Source: Ruminiclostridium cellobioparum subsp. termitidis CT1112
GTDB lineage: Bacteria; Bacillota; Clostridia; Acetivibrionales; DSM-1351
Length of the DNA stretch: 64,000 nt
NCBI RefSeq assembly: GCF_000350485.1
Contig: NZ_AORV01000035.1
Coordinates: 141,163 to 205,162 of the forward strand
Reading direction: 5' to 3'
Shown: piece after piece, positions 18,397-27,155 of the stretch
How the letters are laid out: the number at the start of each line of letters is the position of its first letter
How positions within the stretch are numbered: position 1 is the first letter of the stretch
Notes under the pieces: generated by a model
Database searches by the model: none
Told to the model about the DNA's origin: nothing
What the model saw: only the letters and a program-made list of their open reading frames with translations
Translations under genes and position numbers: made by a program

Positions 18397-20204
18397 TCTA
18401 GCCCACCCCACATTTCTTTTGCCGGAAGAACAATTTTTACAGTAGTGCCTTCACCGTACACACTTTCAATATTTATACCGTATTCAGGACCAAAATACAG
18501 CTTGATTCTCTCATCAGTACTCTTAACACCAAAGCTTTTCTGGACCGATTCATAGCTGGCATCTGAGAAAATCCGCCGGATATCCTCATTTCTCATACCT
18601 AAACCATTATCTATGACATAAATACAGGAGTTATTATCTTCCAGACATCCCCTTATCTCCAGATGCCCCTTGCCCTTTTTATTCCTCAATCCGTGATATA
18701 TTGCATTTTCCACTATGGGCTGGAGGATAAGCTTTATTGTGGCAAAATTGTAAAGCCTTTGGTCCACAGCGATAGTATAATCAAATTGATCCCCATATCT
18801 CAGCTGAAGAATTTTCAGATACCTTTCGATAATATTCAATTCCTCCTTTAGGGAAACTATTTTGCTTCCCTTGCTCAGTACCCCCCTGTAGAACATGGCC
18901 AGCTCATCGGTAATACTGATTATATCTTCCGTTCTGTTCAATACGGCCAATCCGCATATGCTTTCCAGAGTATTATAAAGAAAATGGGGATTGATCTGGG
19001 ATTGCAGCAGGGCAAGTTCATACTCCCTTTTTCTTTTTTGTTCAAAGTAGACACTTTCCATTAATGCTGATGTTTTCTTAAGCATCCTGTTGAACTCTTC
19101 GGCAAGCGCTCCCACTTCGTCTCTGGTCTTCACTTCGACGCTTACCTCAAGGTCGCCGTCTCCCATGTATTCCATTGATTTTTTCAACTTAATGATGGGG
19201 CGCGTTATTGATTTTGAAATGAAAATTATTAAAATTACTGCTGCCAGTATAAAACCCAGGCCTATATAAGCAATTTGGTTTATGAGCAGGTATTTGTCCT
19301 GTGTTATTTCCTCAGTGGGTACAATCCCCAGGATAATCCAGTCCAGCCTGTCATAATGTCTGCTGATAATAAGATTCTGCCTGTCATCAATATTGAATAT
19401 TTTACCTCCCTCATTATTCAAAGCCCACTTGAAATAAGGATCATAAGAAATGTTTGAATATATTTTGCGCTTGTCGGTATTGGACACAATCTGGCCCTTT
19501 TTATTTATGATAAATATTTTTCCGCTCTTTCCAATAACAATATTCGAATATAATTTTGATATGTATTTTTCGTTGACATTGGTTTCCAGTACTCCAACCG
19601 GCAGCCCCGAATCTGCGTTTATCACTCCGCTGGTAAATGTAATAATTTTCTGTGTGGCTTCAGACTCGGTAAAATTACTTTGGTGGATATCCTGCCAGAA
19701 ATTGGGACCCGAGGTTATAAAGTTCCCCCTGAAGCTATTATACTCGGGCTTGAATGCATACTTCAGGCTTTGAATCTTCCCCGAGTCATATATGTTTCCG
19801 TTAAAGTCATAGAGAATCATGGAATCGATTAAAAATCTGGGATTAATAATGCTGTCCAGTGAATTCCTCACATCCTTGATCCTGCTGTACTTGTCCAATT
19901 CATCCTCTTCACGGGTATTTGTCAAAGCATTTTGTACCACATTATTAATTTTGGCGGCTTTGGCATAGTTCTCCACATTATCAAAGGCTATGTCAAACTT
20001 TTCCGAAACCAGCCTCAGATTTTGCAAGGTACTTTCAATGGCTTTATTTATCAAAATCGCAGATGAAATGTTATAAACAAATACCACCAGTAAAATGAGC
20101 AGGGATGAAAAAACAATAATAAATGACAGGCTTATTTTATTTTTTATTGACAAGGTATAATAAAAATCTAAAAATTTCTTTTTAAGATAAGGGACTGTTT
20201 TCAT
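18393..20204 (-). CDS. YesM-type sensor histidine kinase
   Basis: About 603 residues from ATG 20204 (RBS GGGGAGG, 7 bp spacing); the longer upstream frame has no RBS. Two transmembrane helices (about 20-45 and 290-312) flank an extracellular sensor of roughly 240 residues. A HAMP linker (PIIKLKKSMEYMGDGDLEV) follows, then the His_kinase domain with the phosphoacceptor in NPHFLYNTLE (about H408) and an HATPase_c domain with the N box (IVENAIYHGLRNK) and G box (DNGLGM). It phosphorylates the YesN-type regulator translated from an overlapping start. Sandwiched between two mannosidase genes, it probably senses an extracellular mannoside or its binding-protein complex. Confidence 0.93.
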   Translation of the reverse strand: MKTVPYLKKKFLDFYYTLSIKNKISLSFIIVFSSLLILLVVFVYNISSAILINKAIESTLQNLRLVSEKFDIAFDNVENYAKAAKINNVVQNALTNTREEDELDKYSRIKDVRNSLDSIINPRFLIDSMILYDFNGNIYDSGKIQSLKYAFKPEYNSFRGNFITSGPNFWQDIHQSNFTESEATQKIITFTSGVINADSGLPVGVLETNVNEKYISKLYSNIVIGKSGKIFIINKKGQIVSNTDKRKIYSNISYDPYFKWALNNEGGKIFNIDDRQNLIISRHYDRLDWIILGIVPTEEITQDKYLLINQIAYIGLGFILAAVILIIFISKSITRPIIKLKKSMEYMGDGDLEVSVEVKTRDEVGALAEEFNRMLKKTSALMESVYFEQKRKREYELALLQSQINPHFLYNTLESICGLAVLNRTEDIISITDELAMFYRGVLSKGSKIVSLKEELNIIERYLKILQLRYGDQFDYTIAVDQRLYNFATIKLILQPIVENAIYHGLRNKKGKGHLEIRGCLEDNNSCIYVIDNGLGMRNEDIRRIFSDASYESVQKSFGVKSTDERIKLYFGPEYGINIESVYGEGTTVKIVLPAKEMWGGLE

Positions 20205-20218
20205 AATTAGCCTCCCCG

Positions 20219-20255
20219 GTGCTCGACAAGCACAAGAAATGATACTGTTGAGCAC
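20219..20255 (-). repeat. Small inverted repeat in the kinase leader
   Basis: Arms GTGCTCGAC and GTTGAGCAC (one G-U pair) lie 15-51 bp upstream of the kinase ATG, within the 105 bp between the mannosidase stop and the kinase start. It ends just before the RBS and may modulate kinase translation or mRNA processing. Confidence 0.45.
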
Positions 20256-20309
20256 TCAGGATGTATTATAAAACATAGCAACTCAACATTCAAGTGATAT
20301 ATATTATCA

Positions 20310-22784
20310 CTACTCAATATGGTCCAATTCCTGAAGCTCTTTTTTCTCAAGGTCGGCCCTTAAAGTTTTTATTTCAAATTTACCGAATTTGATTTTCCTT
20401 TTAATGTTTAACGCCGGCATATTAACTTCTACTTCCCTTTCCCTGCCTGTGGGTTCAAACAGCCTGAAGATAAACCTTTGGGATTTGCCGGTCTTTTTAA
20501 CCGAGGCCAGTTGTATCACATCATCATTCAGCTCTATGAGCCCCAGAGGTTTACTTCCTTCTCCTGCCGGGAAAAAAGACAGTGCGGCGGGTTTTTCATT
20601 GTGAACCAATGCTTCTCTGTCAATTGAGTTCATTCTGCTTTCAACACTGCCCCCATTGATCCAAAAATCAAAAACACGCTCACCCTGGTCAATTCCAGCC
20701 GAAAATCTATCCTGCATTACCAATGGCCTGTCACCTATGGGGTGTGCACAATAAGCCGCACCCCGCAGTAAAGAAAGCCTTATTTCCCCATTTTTAAAAT
20801 CAGAACCGTAAATACAGTCATTTATACAGGTTACAGCCCTATTTTCAGTACTTGATACTGCTGCCGTCCATTTTTGTGCCTCAGTCTCGTCCCCGTTGCC
20901 GGGCAATTTCTCGACCCCATAAGCTGCCTGTCCATAATAATCGGCATCCTCCAGCACAGTTGGAACGGACAGCTTAAGCATCTTATTCCTTTCATTCCAG
21001 TTAACTCTCAAATTAACATGAATTTCTGTTCCCTTTTTAGGCAGTTTATAGGTCTGGCACAGGAAGGAATTATTGTAACGGAACACTGCCTCTATTACGC
21101 TTCTGACCTCTCCATCCTCAATGACCCTCACAGAATCAACAGTTGAAGCCGATACCCCCGAATATCCGGTCCCTTCTTCCTTGCTCATAAGTACGAATTT
21201 TCCTTTTACTTCATCAAACCTGTTTGCGTCCATTCTCCATGGATCTTCATTGTCCGACATAACCAATGGAGCGAAGGAATTGTTTTTCAGATAACTCTTG
21301 TTATTTACCCTGTACTCATCAATAAGCCCGGTATTGCAGTTGATAACCACTTCCAGCTCATCGGTTTTAAAAACTATTTTGCCGTTTTCAGCTTTTAAAG
21401 CCGGCTGGGGTTTGCCGTCCACCATCTCCAGCCTGCAGTCAAAACGGTTCATCTGTGAGGGCTCCAATTCGGCATAAAAGGCGACTTTCTTTCTCCAGTC
21501 CAAATTTACATTGCTGGCTTCCTTTTCGGGCTGAGACGGAATTTTCATATTATTCCGGAACACCTTTGCCAGAGTAAATTCCTTTGCCCAATTCTGATTT
21601 GCCAGCATGAATTCACATTCAAATATGCCTCTCACTCTGAAGGGGTGGGGATTGTATATAAGAATGGGGATTTCACCCTCTTTTGCCCTTTCCTGCCCAC
21701 CTGCCAGAGCGAAAAATGCCCTGGCTTGTATTCTTGAGGCAAGCTCAAGTCCGTGGTCAAGCAGTCTGATGGAAGATTCCTCCACCTCTTTTACCGATGT
21801 GCCGGGTAAAACATCATGAAACTGGGCGGTAAGCAAATCTTCCAAAGCTTCTTTCATTTCCTGCTCAGGATATTGTATTCCGTTGTTTATGAATGCATTT
21901 GCCGCCATTTTTTCTGCCATATACAGCTCATTCTCCAGCTTGCGGTGTTTTTGCTTTATCTGTGCCTGAGAGGTGTAGCAGCCTACAAATCTTGGATTAA
22001 GGCCCTTATAGTGCCTGGGAAGCTCAATATTGAGCTTGTTCAGCTCTGCAAAATAATTTTCAGGACAGGAATGAACAATTTCATTACCCTCTGTTTTCTG
22101 CATAAATTCATTTATTTGTATAAGATCAATTTTCGAGGGTCCTCCTCCATGATTTCCCACACCCCAGGTTACCAATCCTATTTCCTTTTCAGGATACTTT
22201 TCAAGCCATTCGGATATTCTTTTGTCCGACTCTCCCAAAACGGTGCTGTAGCCTGAAAATAATTTATGGACCACAATTTCGGAATCATCAAAGCCCACCC
22301 AGATAAAATCTCCTGCCGGCACCGCTGAGCCATTGTCTTCGGGCCGCATGATTATATATGAATTAAAGCCGGTCTTTTTTAAAATTTGTACCAGGCCCCT
22401 GGAATGTCCGAAGGAATCAAAATTAATGGCAGTGTGGGGTGTCACGCCAAATTTTTCTCTGAAATATTCCCTTCCCTCCAGAATCTGTCTTACAAAAGAC
22501 TCTCCCGACGGCATATTGCAGTCGGGCTGGAGGTACCACCCTCCCATTATATGCCACTTGCCCTGCCCCACAAGTATTTTTATTCTGCTAAACAGCTCAG
22601 GCTCATACTCCTCAACCCATTTATACAACAGAGCTTCATTATGATTAAAAATAAATCCGTCAAATTCTTCACAGAATCCGGCAGCAACCCTGAAGGTGGC
22701 TATTGCCGCAGCCTTTCCCTCCTGCCAGTCCCATTGCCAGACCGGATCTATGTGAGCATTGCAGATCAAGTGTATTTTTGCCAT
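20310..22784 (-). CDS. Cytoplasmic GH38 alpha-mannosidase
   Basis: An 824-residue GH38 enzyme without signal peptide, starting at ATG 22784 (RBS GGAGGACG); the frame upstream of this lacks an RBS. Zinc-binding residues lie in NAHIDPVW (H11, D13). The nucleophile is D123 in NFDSFGHS, and FHDVLPGTS marks the second zinc-site region. The C-terminal half has the GH38 beta domains (LRVNWNERNKMLKL, YGQAAYGVEK). It should hydrolyse mannosides after import by the ABC system, while the giant paralogue works at the surface. It is the first gene of the operon with the YesM/YesN pair, giving regulation linked to substrate breakdown. Confidence 0.93.
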   Translation of the reverse strand: MAKIHLICNAHIDPVWQWDWQEGKAAAIATFRVAAGFCEEFDGFIFNHNEALLYKWVEEYEPELFSRIKILVGQGKWHIMGGWYLQPDCNMPSGESFVRQILEGREYFREKFGVTPHTAINFDSFGHSRGLVQILKKTGFNSYIIMRPEDNGSAVPAGDFIWVGFDDSEIVVHKLFSGYSTVLGESDKRISEWLEKYPEKEIGLVTWGVGNHGGGPSKIDLIQINEFMQKTEGNEIVHSCPENYFAELNKLNIELPRHYKGLNPRFVGCYTSQAQIKQKHRKLENELYMAEKMAANAFINNGIQYPEQEMKEALEDLLTAQFHDVLPGTSVKEVEESSIRLLDHGLELASRIQARAFFALAGGQERAKEGEIPILIYNPHPFRVRGIFECEFMLANQNWAKEFTLAKVFRNNMKIPSQPEKEASNVNLDWRKKVAFYAELEPSQMNRFDCRLEMVDGKPQPALKAENGKIVFKTDELEVVINCNTGLIDEYRVNNKSYLKNNSFAPLVMSDNEDPWRMDANRFDEVKGKFVLMSKEEGTGYSGVSASTVDSVRVIEDGEVRSVIEAVFRYNNSFLCQTYKLPKKGTEIHVNLRVNWNERNKMLKLSVPTVLEDADYYGQAAYGVEKLPGNGDETEAQKWTAAVSSTENRAVTCINDCIYGSDFKNGEIRLSLLRGAAYCAHPIGDRPLVMQDRFSAGIDQGERVFDFWINGGSVESRMNSIDREALVHNEKPAALSFFPAGEGSKPLGLIELNDDVIQLASVKKTGKSQRFIFRLFEPTGREREVEVNMPALNIKRKIKFGKFEIKTLRADLEKKELQELDHIE

Positions 22785-22814
22785 ATTTCGTCCTCCAAAA
22801 TTAAGATTCAATAT

Positions 22815-22844
22815 ATATAATCTCAAAAAAGAAACTAATGTAAA
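22815..22844 (-). promoter_or_regulatory. Probable promoter of the GH38-kinase-regulator operon
   Basis: On the minus strand TTTACA (22839-22844) is followed by an 18-bp spacer and TTATAT (22815-22820). It lies about 30 bp upstream of the mannosidase ATG and downstream of the direct repeats at 22875-22896. Confidence 0.5.
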
Positions 22845-22874
22845 TACATTTTTATAACCGGGTTTTATAAAAAA

Positions 22875-22896
22875 ATAACATGCTTGATAACATGCT
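22875..22896. promoter_or_regulatory. Direct repeats ATAACATGCT, candidate AraC-type operator
   Basis: Two identical 10-bp repeats ATAACATGCT at 22875-22884 and 22887-22896 (12-bp period) lie between the divergent mannosidase operon and araC-type gene. AraC-family proteins bind direct repeats through paired helix-turn-helix motifs. The site is about 30 bp upstream of the mannosidase -35 and about 20 bp upstream of the regulator's -10. Confidence 0.45.
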
Positions 22897-22914
22897 CATA
22901 GTTTAACTGTACGT

Positions 22915-22924
22915 GTGATATAAT
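22915..22924 (+). promoter_or_regulatory. Extended -10 promoter of the AraC-type gene
   Basis: TGA followed by TATAAT (22919-22924) gives a TGn-TATAAT extended -10 about 48 bp upstream of the ATG. No -35 match is seen at 17 bp, consistent with an extended -10 promoter or activator dependence. Confidence 0.5.
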
Positions 22925-22971
22925 GAACCTGTTATTTAAAACATCATGCCATTGGATATTGAGGAAAAGTT

Positions 22972-23874
22972 ATGACATTGGATGAGCTGAAAAAAGAAGC
23001 CAGTAATTTGCAGGGGAAGCTTTGCCATACTATTGCGGTTGATGATGCTATTGTCGAAATCATAGAAATAGGTTTCGAGGACACCGGCAGCAGGGTTTTC
23101 TGCCCTGCTCACAGCCATACCTGGTTTGAGTTGAACTACGTAATATCCGGAGAATTGATCACTTATTTCGGCGAAAAAAAGACAACTTTCGGATCGGAGA
23201 CATATCTGCTGGTCCCGCCGGGAGTGGAGCATTCCCATAGATACAATAACAGGATGCCCCATGAAGGAATTTTCATAAGATGGCAGGTTAAAAAGAGTGA
23301 TTGCAGTTTGCAGGCCTCTCCCGAAAGTATGTATAAGTCCCTGTATGCTCTGCGCGCATTGGAACCTGAATGCCACAGGGATGACAGCCGCCTTTTCGAG
23401 CTGCTTATACAGGTCTTTGAGGAGAGCATCCGCACAAATAACAATATTAATCTGCGTCTGCTATTTTTACGTTTTCTTTGTTCCTTATCAGAAATACATA
23501 ATCCTGTGGAACTGGCAAATTCTCATCAGGATCAGTCAGGCTACAATGCACTCATCAAAAAAATAAACCTGATGTTCAATGATGTAAATCCGGAAAATAT
23601 GACAGCCAAAAGCATAGCGGCACAACTTCATATAAGCTACGGCCACCTTGCGAGAACATATAAAAAGCTGACCGGAGATACATTGATAAAGAAGCTTAAC
23701 TCGGTCAAGCTTGAAAAGGCTCTGGAGCTGCTTAAAAATTTTAATATAAGTATTAATGAAATCTCGGAAATTTCAGGCTTTTCCAGCCAGTATTACTTTA
23801 GCCGGCTCTTTAAGGAGAAATACGGCGTAAGCCCCGGCATTTATAGGAAAATGATTTTAAAACAGCCTGAGTGA
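22972..23874 (+). CDS. AraC family transcriptional regulator with cupin domain
   Basis: A 300-residue one-component regulator. The N-terminal cupin-like region (HSHTWFELNYVISGE, residues about 45-60, then LVPPGVEHSH) is the likely sugar sensor. The C-terminal 100 residues are a double helix-turn-helix AraC domain (AAQLHISYGHLARTYKKLTG and SEISGFSSQYYFSRLFKEKYG). An RBS (GAGGAAAA) precedes the ATG. It is transcribed divergently from the cytoplasmic mannosidase, with a direct-repeat operator candidate between them, so it probably controls that operon and perhaps its own gene (inference). Confidence 0.92.
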   Translation: MTLDELKKEASNLQGKLCHTIAVDDAIVEIIEIGFEDTGSRVFCPAHSHTWFELNYVISGELITYFGEKKTTFGSETYLLVPPGVEHSHRYNNRMPHEGIFIRWQVKKSDCSLQASPESMYKSLYALRALEPECHRDDSRLFELLIQVFEESIRTNNNINLRLLFLRFLCSLSEIHNPVELANSHQDQSGYNALIKKINLMFNDVNPENMTAKSIAAQLHISYGHLARTYKKLTGDTLIKKLNSVKLEKALELLKNFNISINEISEISGFSSQYYFSRLFKEKYGVSPGIYRKMILKQPE

Positions 23875-23905
23875 ATAAACCGGACTCCGGTACAGTATTA
23901 AGACA

Positions 23906-24298
23906 TCATTTTGCAGTATATGCCTTATCAGTCTTCAGAATATGTTCTGCTATCCAGTTTAAAACAAAGTCAAGGATTTCCAGTAAGTATTGTTCGTGAT
24001 CCATGTCGATCTTTTCAAGGTCAACATTATTTATCTTCTCGATAAAATCATTATGTTCAACTTTGTGACTGAACAATTTTTTATACCCTATACTCATCAT
24101 ATACTCCTCTTCGGAAGTAAAGTGAAAAATGGTATACTCCTTTAATTCAGCCAGAAGCTTTAGTATACGGTCATACTTGTCAATAATGAGCTCGTTTCTG
24201 ATAAGCTCGTGAATGTCTGTAGCTATCTTGAATAACTGTTGATGCTGTTTGTCGATTTCCTCAATCCCAAGCAAATAATCATCTTTCCATGTAATCAT
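23906..24298 (-). CDS. Bacteriohemerythrin
   Basis: A 130-residue single-domain hemerythrin starting at ATG 24298 with RBS GGAGG; the longer frame has no RBS. All diiron ligands are visible: H19 (DKQHQQLF), H59 and E63 (FHFTSEEE), H78 and H82 (SHKVEH), H119 and D124 (AEHILKTD). These proteins bind O2 reversibly at a non-haem diiron centre, and in anaerobes are thought to scavenge or deliver oxygen. It lies downstream of a broken GGDEF gene on the same strand, 110 bp away. Confidence 0.94.
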   Translation of the reverse strand: MITWKDDYLLGIEEIDKQHQQLFKIATDIHELIRNELIIDKYDRILKLLAELKEYTIFHFTSEEEYMMSIGYKKLFSHKVEHNDFIEKINNVDLEKIDMDHEQYLLEILDFVLNWIAEHILKTDKAYTAK

Positions 24299-24408
24299 GT
24301 GTAGACCTCCAATCTCTAAATGTACTCCAGTCTCTAAACGTATATATGCCAAATTATACTTATATATAATCCTTAAATCAACATCCAAATTACGACACGC
24401 CAATATAT

Positions 24409-25528
24409 CTAGAACTCGTGTTCAGTCCCCCACACCTTCCTTTTCCGGCTATTTTTGTGATCATACATTTTCAAGTCTATTTCATGGATAAACTGTTCCA
24501 TACTCATATCATTTTTATATGTGCCGTGTGCGCTGCTGTACTTCAGCATATATGGTTTCCCACACCGGATGTTATATTTTTCAACCATTTTTGCCATTTT
24601 AGCAATCAGCTCGCTTACCTTTGCCGGCGAAAGATCGTAAATTAAAATAAGGAACTCATCTCCTCCCATGCGGATAACAATTCCATTGTCAGAATACACC
24701 TTCTGAAGCAGCCTGGCAAATGTCCTCAAAGCGTGATCCCCCTCCATGTGCCCGTAGGAATCGTTTATATTCTTGAAATAGTCCAGGTCGATCAAAATAA
24801 TGGATAATTGTTCATCCTGTCTTCTGCCATATGAATCCAGGCACTTTTTAAGAACCACCCTGTTTCTCACACCTGTGAGAGAATCTCTGTAAAGCTCTCT
24901 TTGCTGGATTATAATGAACATCATTATTATTGTGAAACTGCTGCTGCACCAGATAAATGCCGTCTTTCCTAAAAACAGCTGTACAAGCACGCCCGCACTG
25001 GTCATAAGACTTATGGCCAGGATATAGGCATATTCAAATTTGAGAAGCATTTTTTTGCTCAGGACGATCACATACACGCTGTATACAAGAAAGATAATGG
25101 AAATGACAAAAGGAATTATGTACCGGGAGAAACTTGCAGCTTCAAAGGTTCTTGTTCTTGAGGATATGATTGACGTAACGGTATTAAAAACAAGCATTAT
25201 GTAAAAAGCATATCTCACCGTTTTTTTTCAACTTGATGGGGGAAAGAAAATAAGCACATATAAACTTCAGGAATAAATAGGATAAAAGCGGGGACAAAAT
25301 ACATAAAAGGCATGATAAAAAGCCTACCCAGAACAGCCCTACAGAGGCTTCGGTCAACACATTCAACACTATTTCCAGGGTGATGAGAATTAAATTTAAG
25401 AAAAGGGAGGCAATATATATCTTGTTTATCAGAGCCTTTTTATCCAGCACACTTAAAGCGTATATCCCAAAAAGGAATATAACGGCACCGGATAAAATAT
25501 TCATCTGCTGCTGAATTAAAAATTGCAT
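24409..25528 (-). pseudogene. Membrane GGDEF diguanylate cyclase, frameshifted at an A8 tract
   Basis: One gene split in two frames. The 5' part (25528 to about 25228) encodes three to four membrane helices, and its own frame stops at 25184. The 3' part continues in another frame to 24409 with further helices and a complete GGDEF domain (DSLTGVRNR, then RMGGDEF). The two frames join at eight adenines (coding strand; 25221-25228). Removing one A gives a continuous KLKKTVRYAFYIML helix and a protein of about 372 residues. GGDEF is intact but no RxxD inhibitory site is seen five residues before it. This could be a sequencing error, phase variation or slippage, so the gene may still be functional. 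Confidence 0.8.
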
Positions 25529-25715
25529 AAGAATTGCTCCTTAATCCTGCACTTTTTTGCATAAATATAATAATATTTTACATTATATTTCAAATTTATT
25601 CAAACAAATTATTGTTACTTTTTACCACTTTTAGGGTATATTAATAGTTACCCGGAAAATAAAGCCCTGAAGGGCAAATTTCATAACTTTTTGTGCCTTG
25701 AGCACAGCGAAAGGA

Positions 25716-26678
25716 ATGATGGCTAATATGAAAAATAAATCAATAAACAAAATTGCAATAGTCGGCACCGGCTTTGTGGGATCAACCACTGCCTATACCC
25801 TTATGTTAAGCGGACTGATTTCAGAGCTGGTGCTTATAGATATAAATTCCCGGAAGGCCGAAGGCGAGGCCATGGATATGAATCACGGAATGCCCTTCGT
25901 CAGGCCTGTCAAAATATACAGCGGAACTTATTCCGATTGCAGGGATGCCGATATCGTTGTTATTACAGGAGGAGCCAATCAAAAACCCGGTGAAACCAGA
26001 ATCGACCTGGTAAATAAAAACACCGCTATTTTCAAGGATGTTGTGGGAAATATAGTAAAGTACAATACGGATTGTATCCTGCTGGTGGTGACAAATCCCG
26101 TGGACATCCTTACCTATGTAACCTACAAGCTTTCAGGCTTCCCCAAAAACAGGGTCATCGGTTCAGGGACGGTTTTGGATTCGGCCCGCTTCAAATACAT
26201 GATAGGGGAGCATATGGGGGTGGACCCCAGAAATGTCCATGCCTATATTATCGGAGAACACGGGGATACCGAAGTTCCCACCTGGAGCCTTGCTTCAATT
26301 GCAGGAGTACCCATGGACGCATACTGCAAGGACTGCAACTCCTGTGACAGTGAAAGCTTTAAGGAAACCACCTATAACAATGTAAAAAATGCCGCCTATG
26401 AAATAATTGACCGCAAAGGTGCGACCTACTATGCCGTTGCCCTGGCAGTCAGAAGGATAGTTGAAGCAATCGTGCGGAATGAGAATTCCATTCTGACCGT
26501 GTCCAGCCTGCTTGAGGGAGAATACGGCCTGAGCGATATTTGTCTCAGTATTCCAAGCCAGGTTAATTCCGAAGGTATCGCCAGAATTATTAAAGTACCT
26601 CTCAGCGAGGATGAAACAGTACTTCTGAATAAATCTGCTACAGCGCTGAAGCAGGTTGTTGAGGGGCTGAAACTGTAA
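25716..26678 (+). CDS. ldh: L-lactate dehydrogenase
   Basis: NAD-dependent L-lactate dehydrogenase, reducing pyruvate to lactate at the end of fermentation. The N-terminal Rossmann motif is [17 protein letters not shown] carries the Gln that selects pyruvate over oxaloacetate and the catalytic-loop Arg. VTNPVD and the active-site His in GEHGDTE are present. Total about 320 residues, normal for the family. The frame is open upstream to a TTG at 25698 without RBS. AAAGGA sits directly before ATG 25716/25719, and ATG 25728 is also possible, so the start is uncertain by four codons. It stands alone on the plus strand. Confidence 0.95.
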   Translation: MMANMKNKSINKIAIVGTGFVGSTTAYTLMLSGLISELVLIDINSRKAEGEAMDMNHGMPFVRPVKIYSGTYSDCRDADIVVITGGANQKPGETRIDLVNKNTAIFKDVVGNIVKYNTDCILLVVTNPVDILTYVTYKLSGFPKNRVIGSGTVLDSARFKYMIGEHMGVDPRNVHAYIIGEHGDTEVPTWSLASIAGVPMDAYCKDCNSCDSESFKETTYNNVKNAAYEIIDRKGATYYAVALAVRRIVEAIVRNENSILTVSSLLEGEYGLSDICLSIPSQVNSEGIARIIKVPLSEDETVLLNKSATALKQVVEGLKL

Positions 26679-26771
26679 CCTGTTTTGTCAATTAATTTAA
26701 TGCGTTGTGCCGGTTAATTTAAATTATACTTTACATTTGTATTTTTTATATCCACTGGTAACTCCCGTACT

Positions 26772-26978
26772 AACTTCATAAAAAAAGAAATGCACCCAAA
26801 ACAATTGCGAAAATTGTACCGCCTCATTTAAAGCGGTTTTGCCGTCGCTCAAACTCGACATCCTGTCTCGATTTGAAGCTCAAAGCAACGTCCTGTTGCT
26901 TTGCCGGCAAAACCACTTTACCTTCGTCGGCAATTTTATCGCAATTGTTTTTAACCGTGCATCTTTTTTTATGAAGTT
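26772..26978. repeat. 207-bp imperfect palindrome, MITE-like or structured RNA
   Basis: Left arm 26772-26844 and right arm 26904-26978 are reverse complements over about 73 bp with small gaps. They share AACTTCATAAAAAAAG, ACAATTGCGA and GGTTTTGCCG. The 59-bp centre holds two short hairpins of similar design, CGACATCCTGTC and GCAACGTCCTGTTGC, whose loops share the core TCCTG. This could be a miniature inverted-repeat element or a long hairpin RNA. Confidence 0.7.
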
Positions 26979-27060
26979 GTCCTCGCGTACCCAGTTGATT
27001 TTAAGAAAATCTTTCTGTAAAGTAAAACAAAATCTTTATCAGCACAACAGGTTATTTTTA

Positions 27061-27121
27061 TCGCAACTGTTTTTAACCGTGCATCCTTTTTTTTATGAAG
27101 TTGTCCTCGCGTACCAGTTGA
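27061..27121 (+). repeat. Second direct copy of the palindrome right arm
   Basis: About 61 bp nearly identical to 26939-26999, including TTTTTAACCGTGCATC and TATGAAGTTGTCCTCGCGTA. It has no inverted partner nearby, so it looks like a partial second copy or the scar of a duplication. Confidence 0.75.
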
Positions 27122-27155
27122 TTTGCAATAATTTAATTCTGACCGGCAAAATTAA

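Larger units (their letters stand above)
26679..27155. other. Intergenic block between ldh and glycerol-1-phosphate dehydrogenase
   Basis: A 477-bp gap between converging genes with no credible coding sequence. It is mostly occupied by a large imperfect palindrome (26772-26978) and a second copy of the palindrome's right arm (27061-27121). No transposase, terminator with T-run or RNA family was recognised. Confidence 0.7.

Noticed and set aside
26772..27121. CRISPR array or insertion sequence
   Set aside because: Only two or three arm copies without regular spacers, and no cas or transposase gene in the window.
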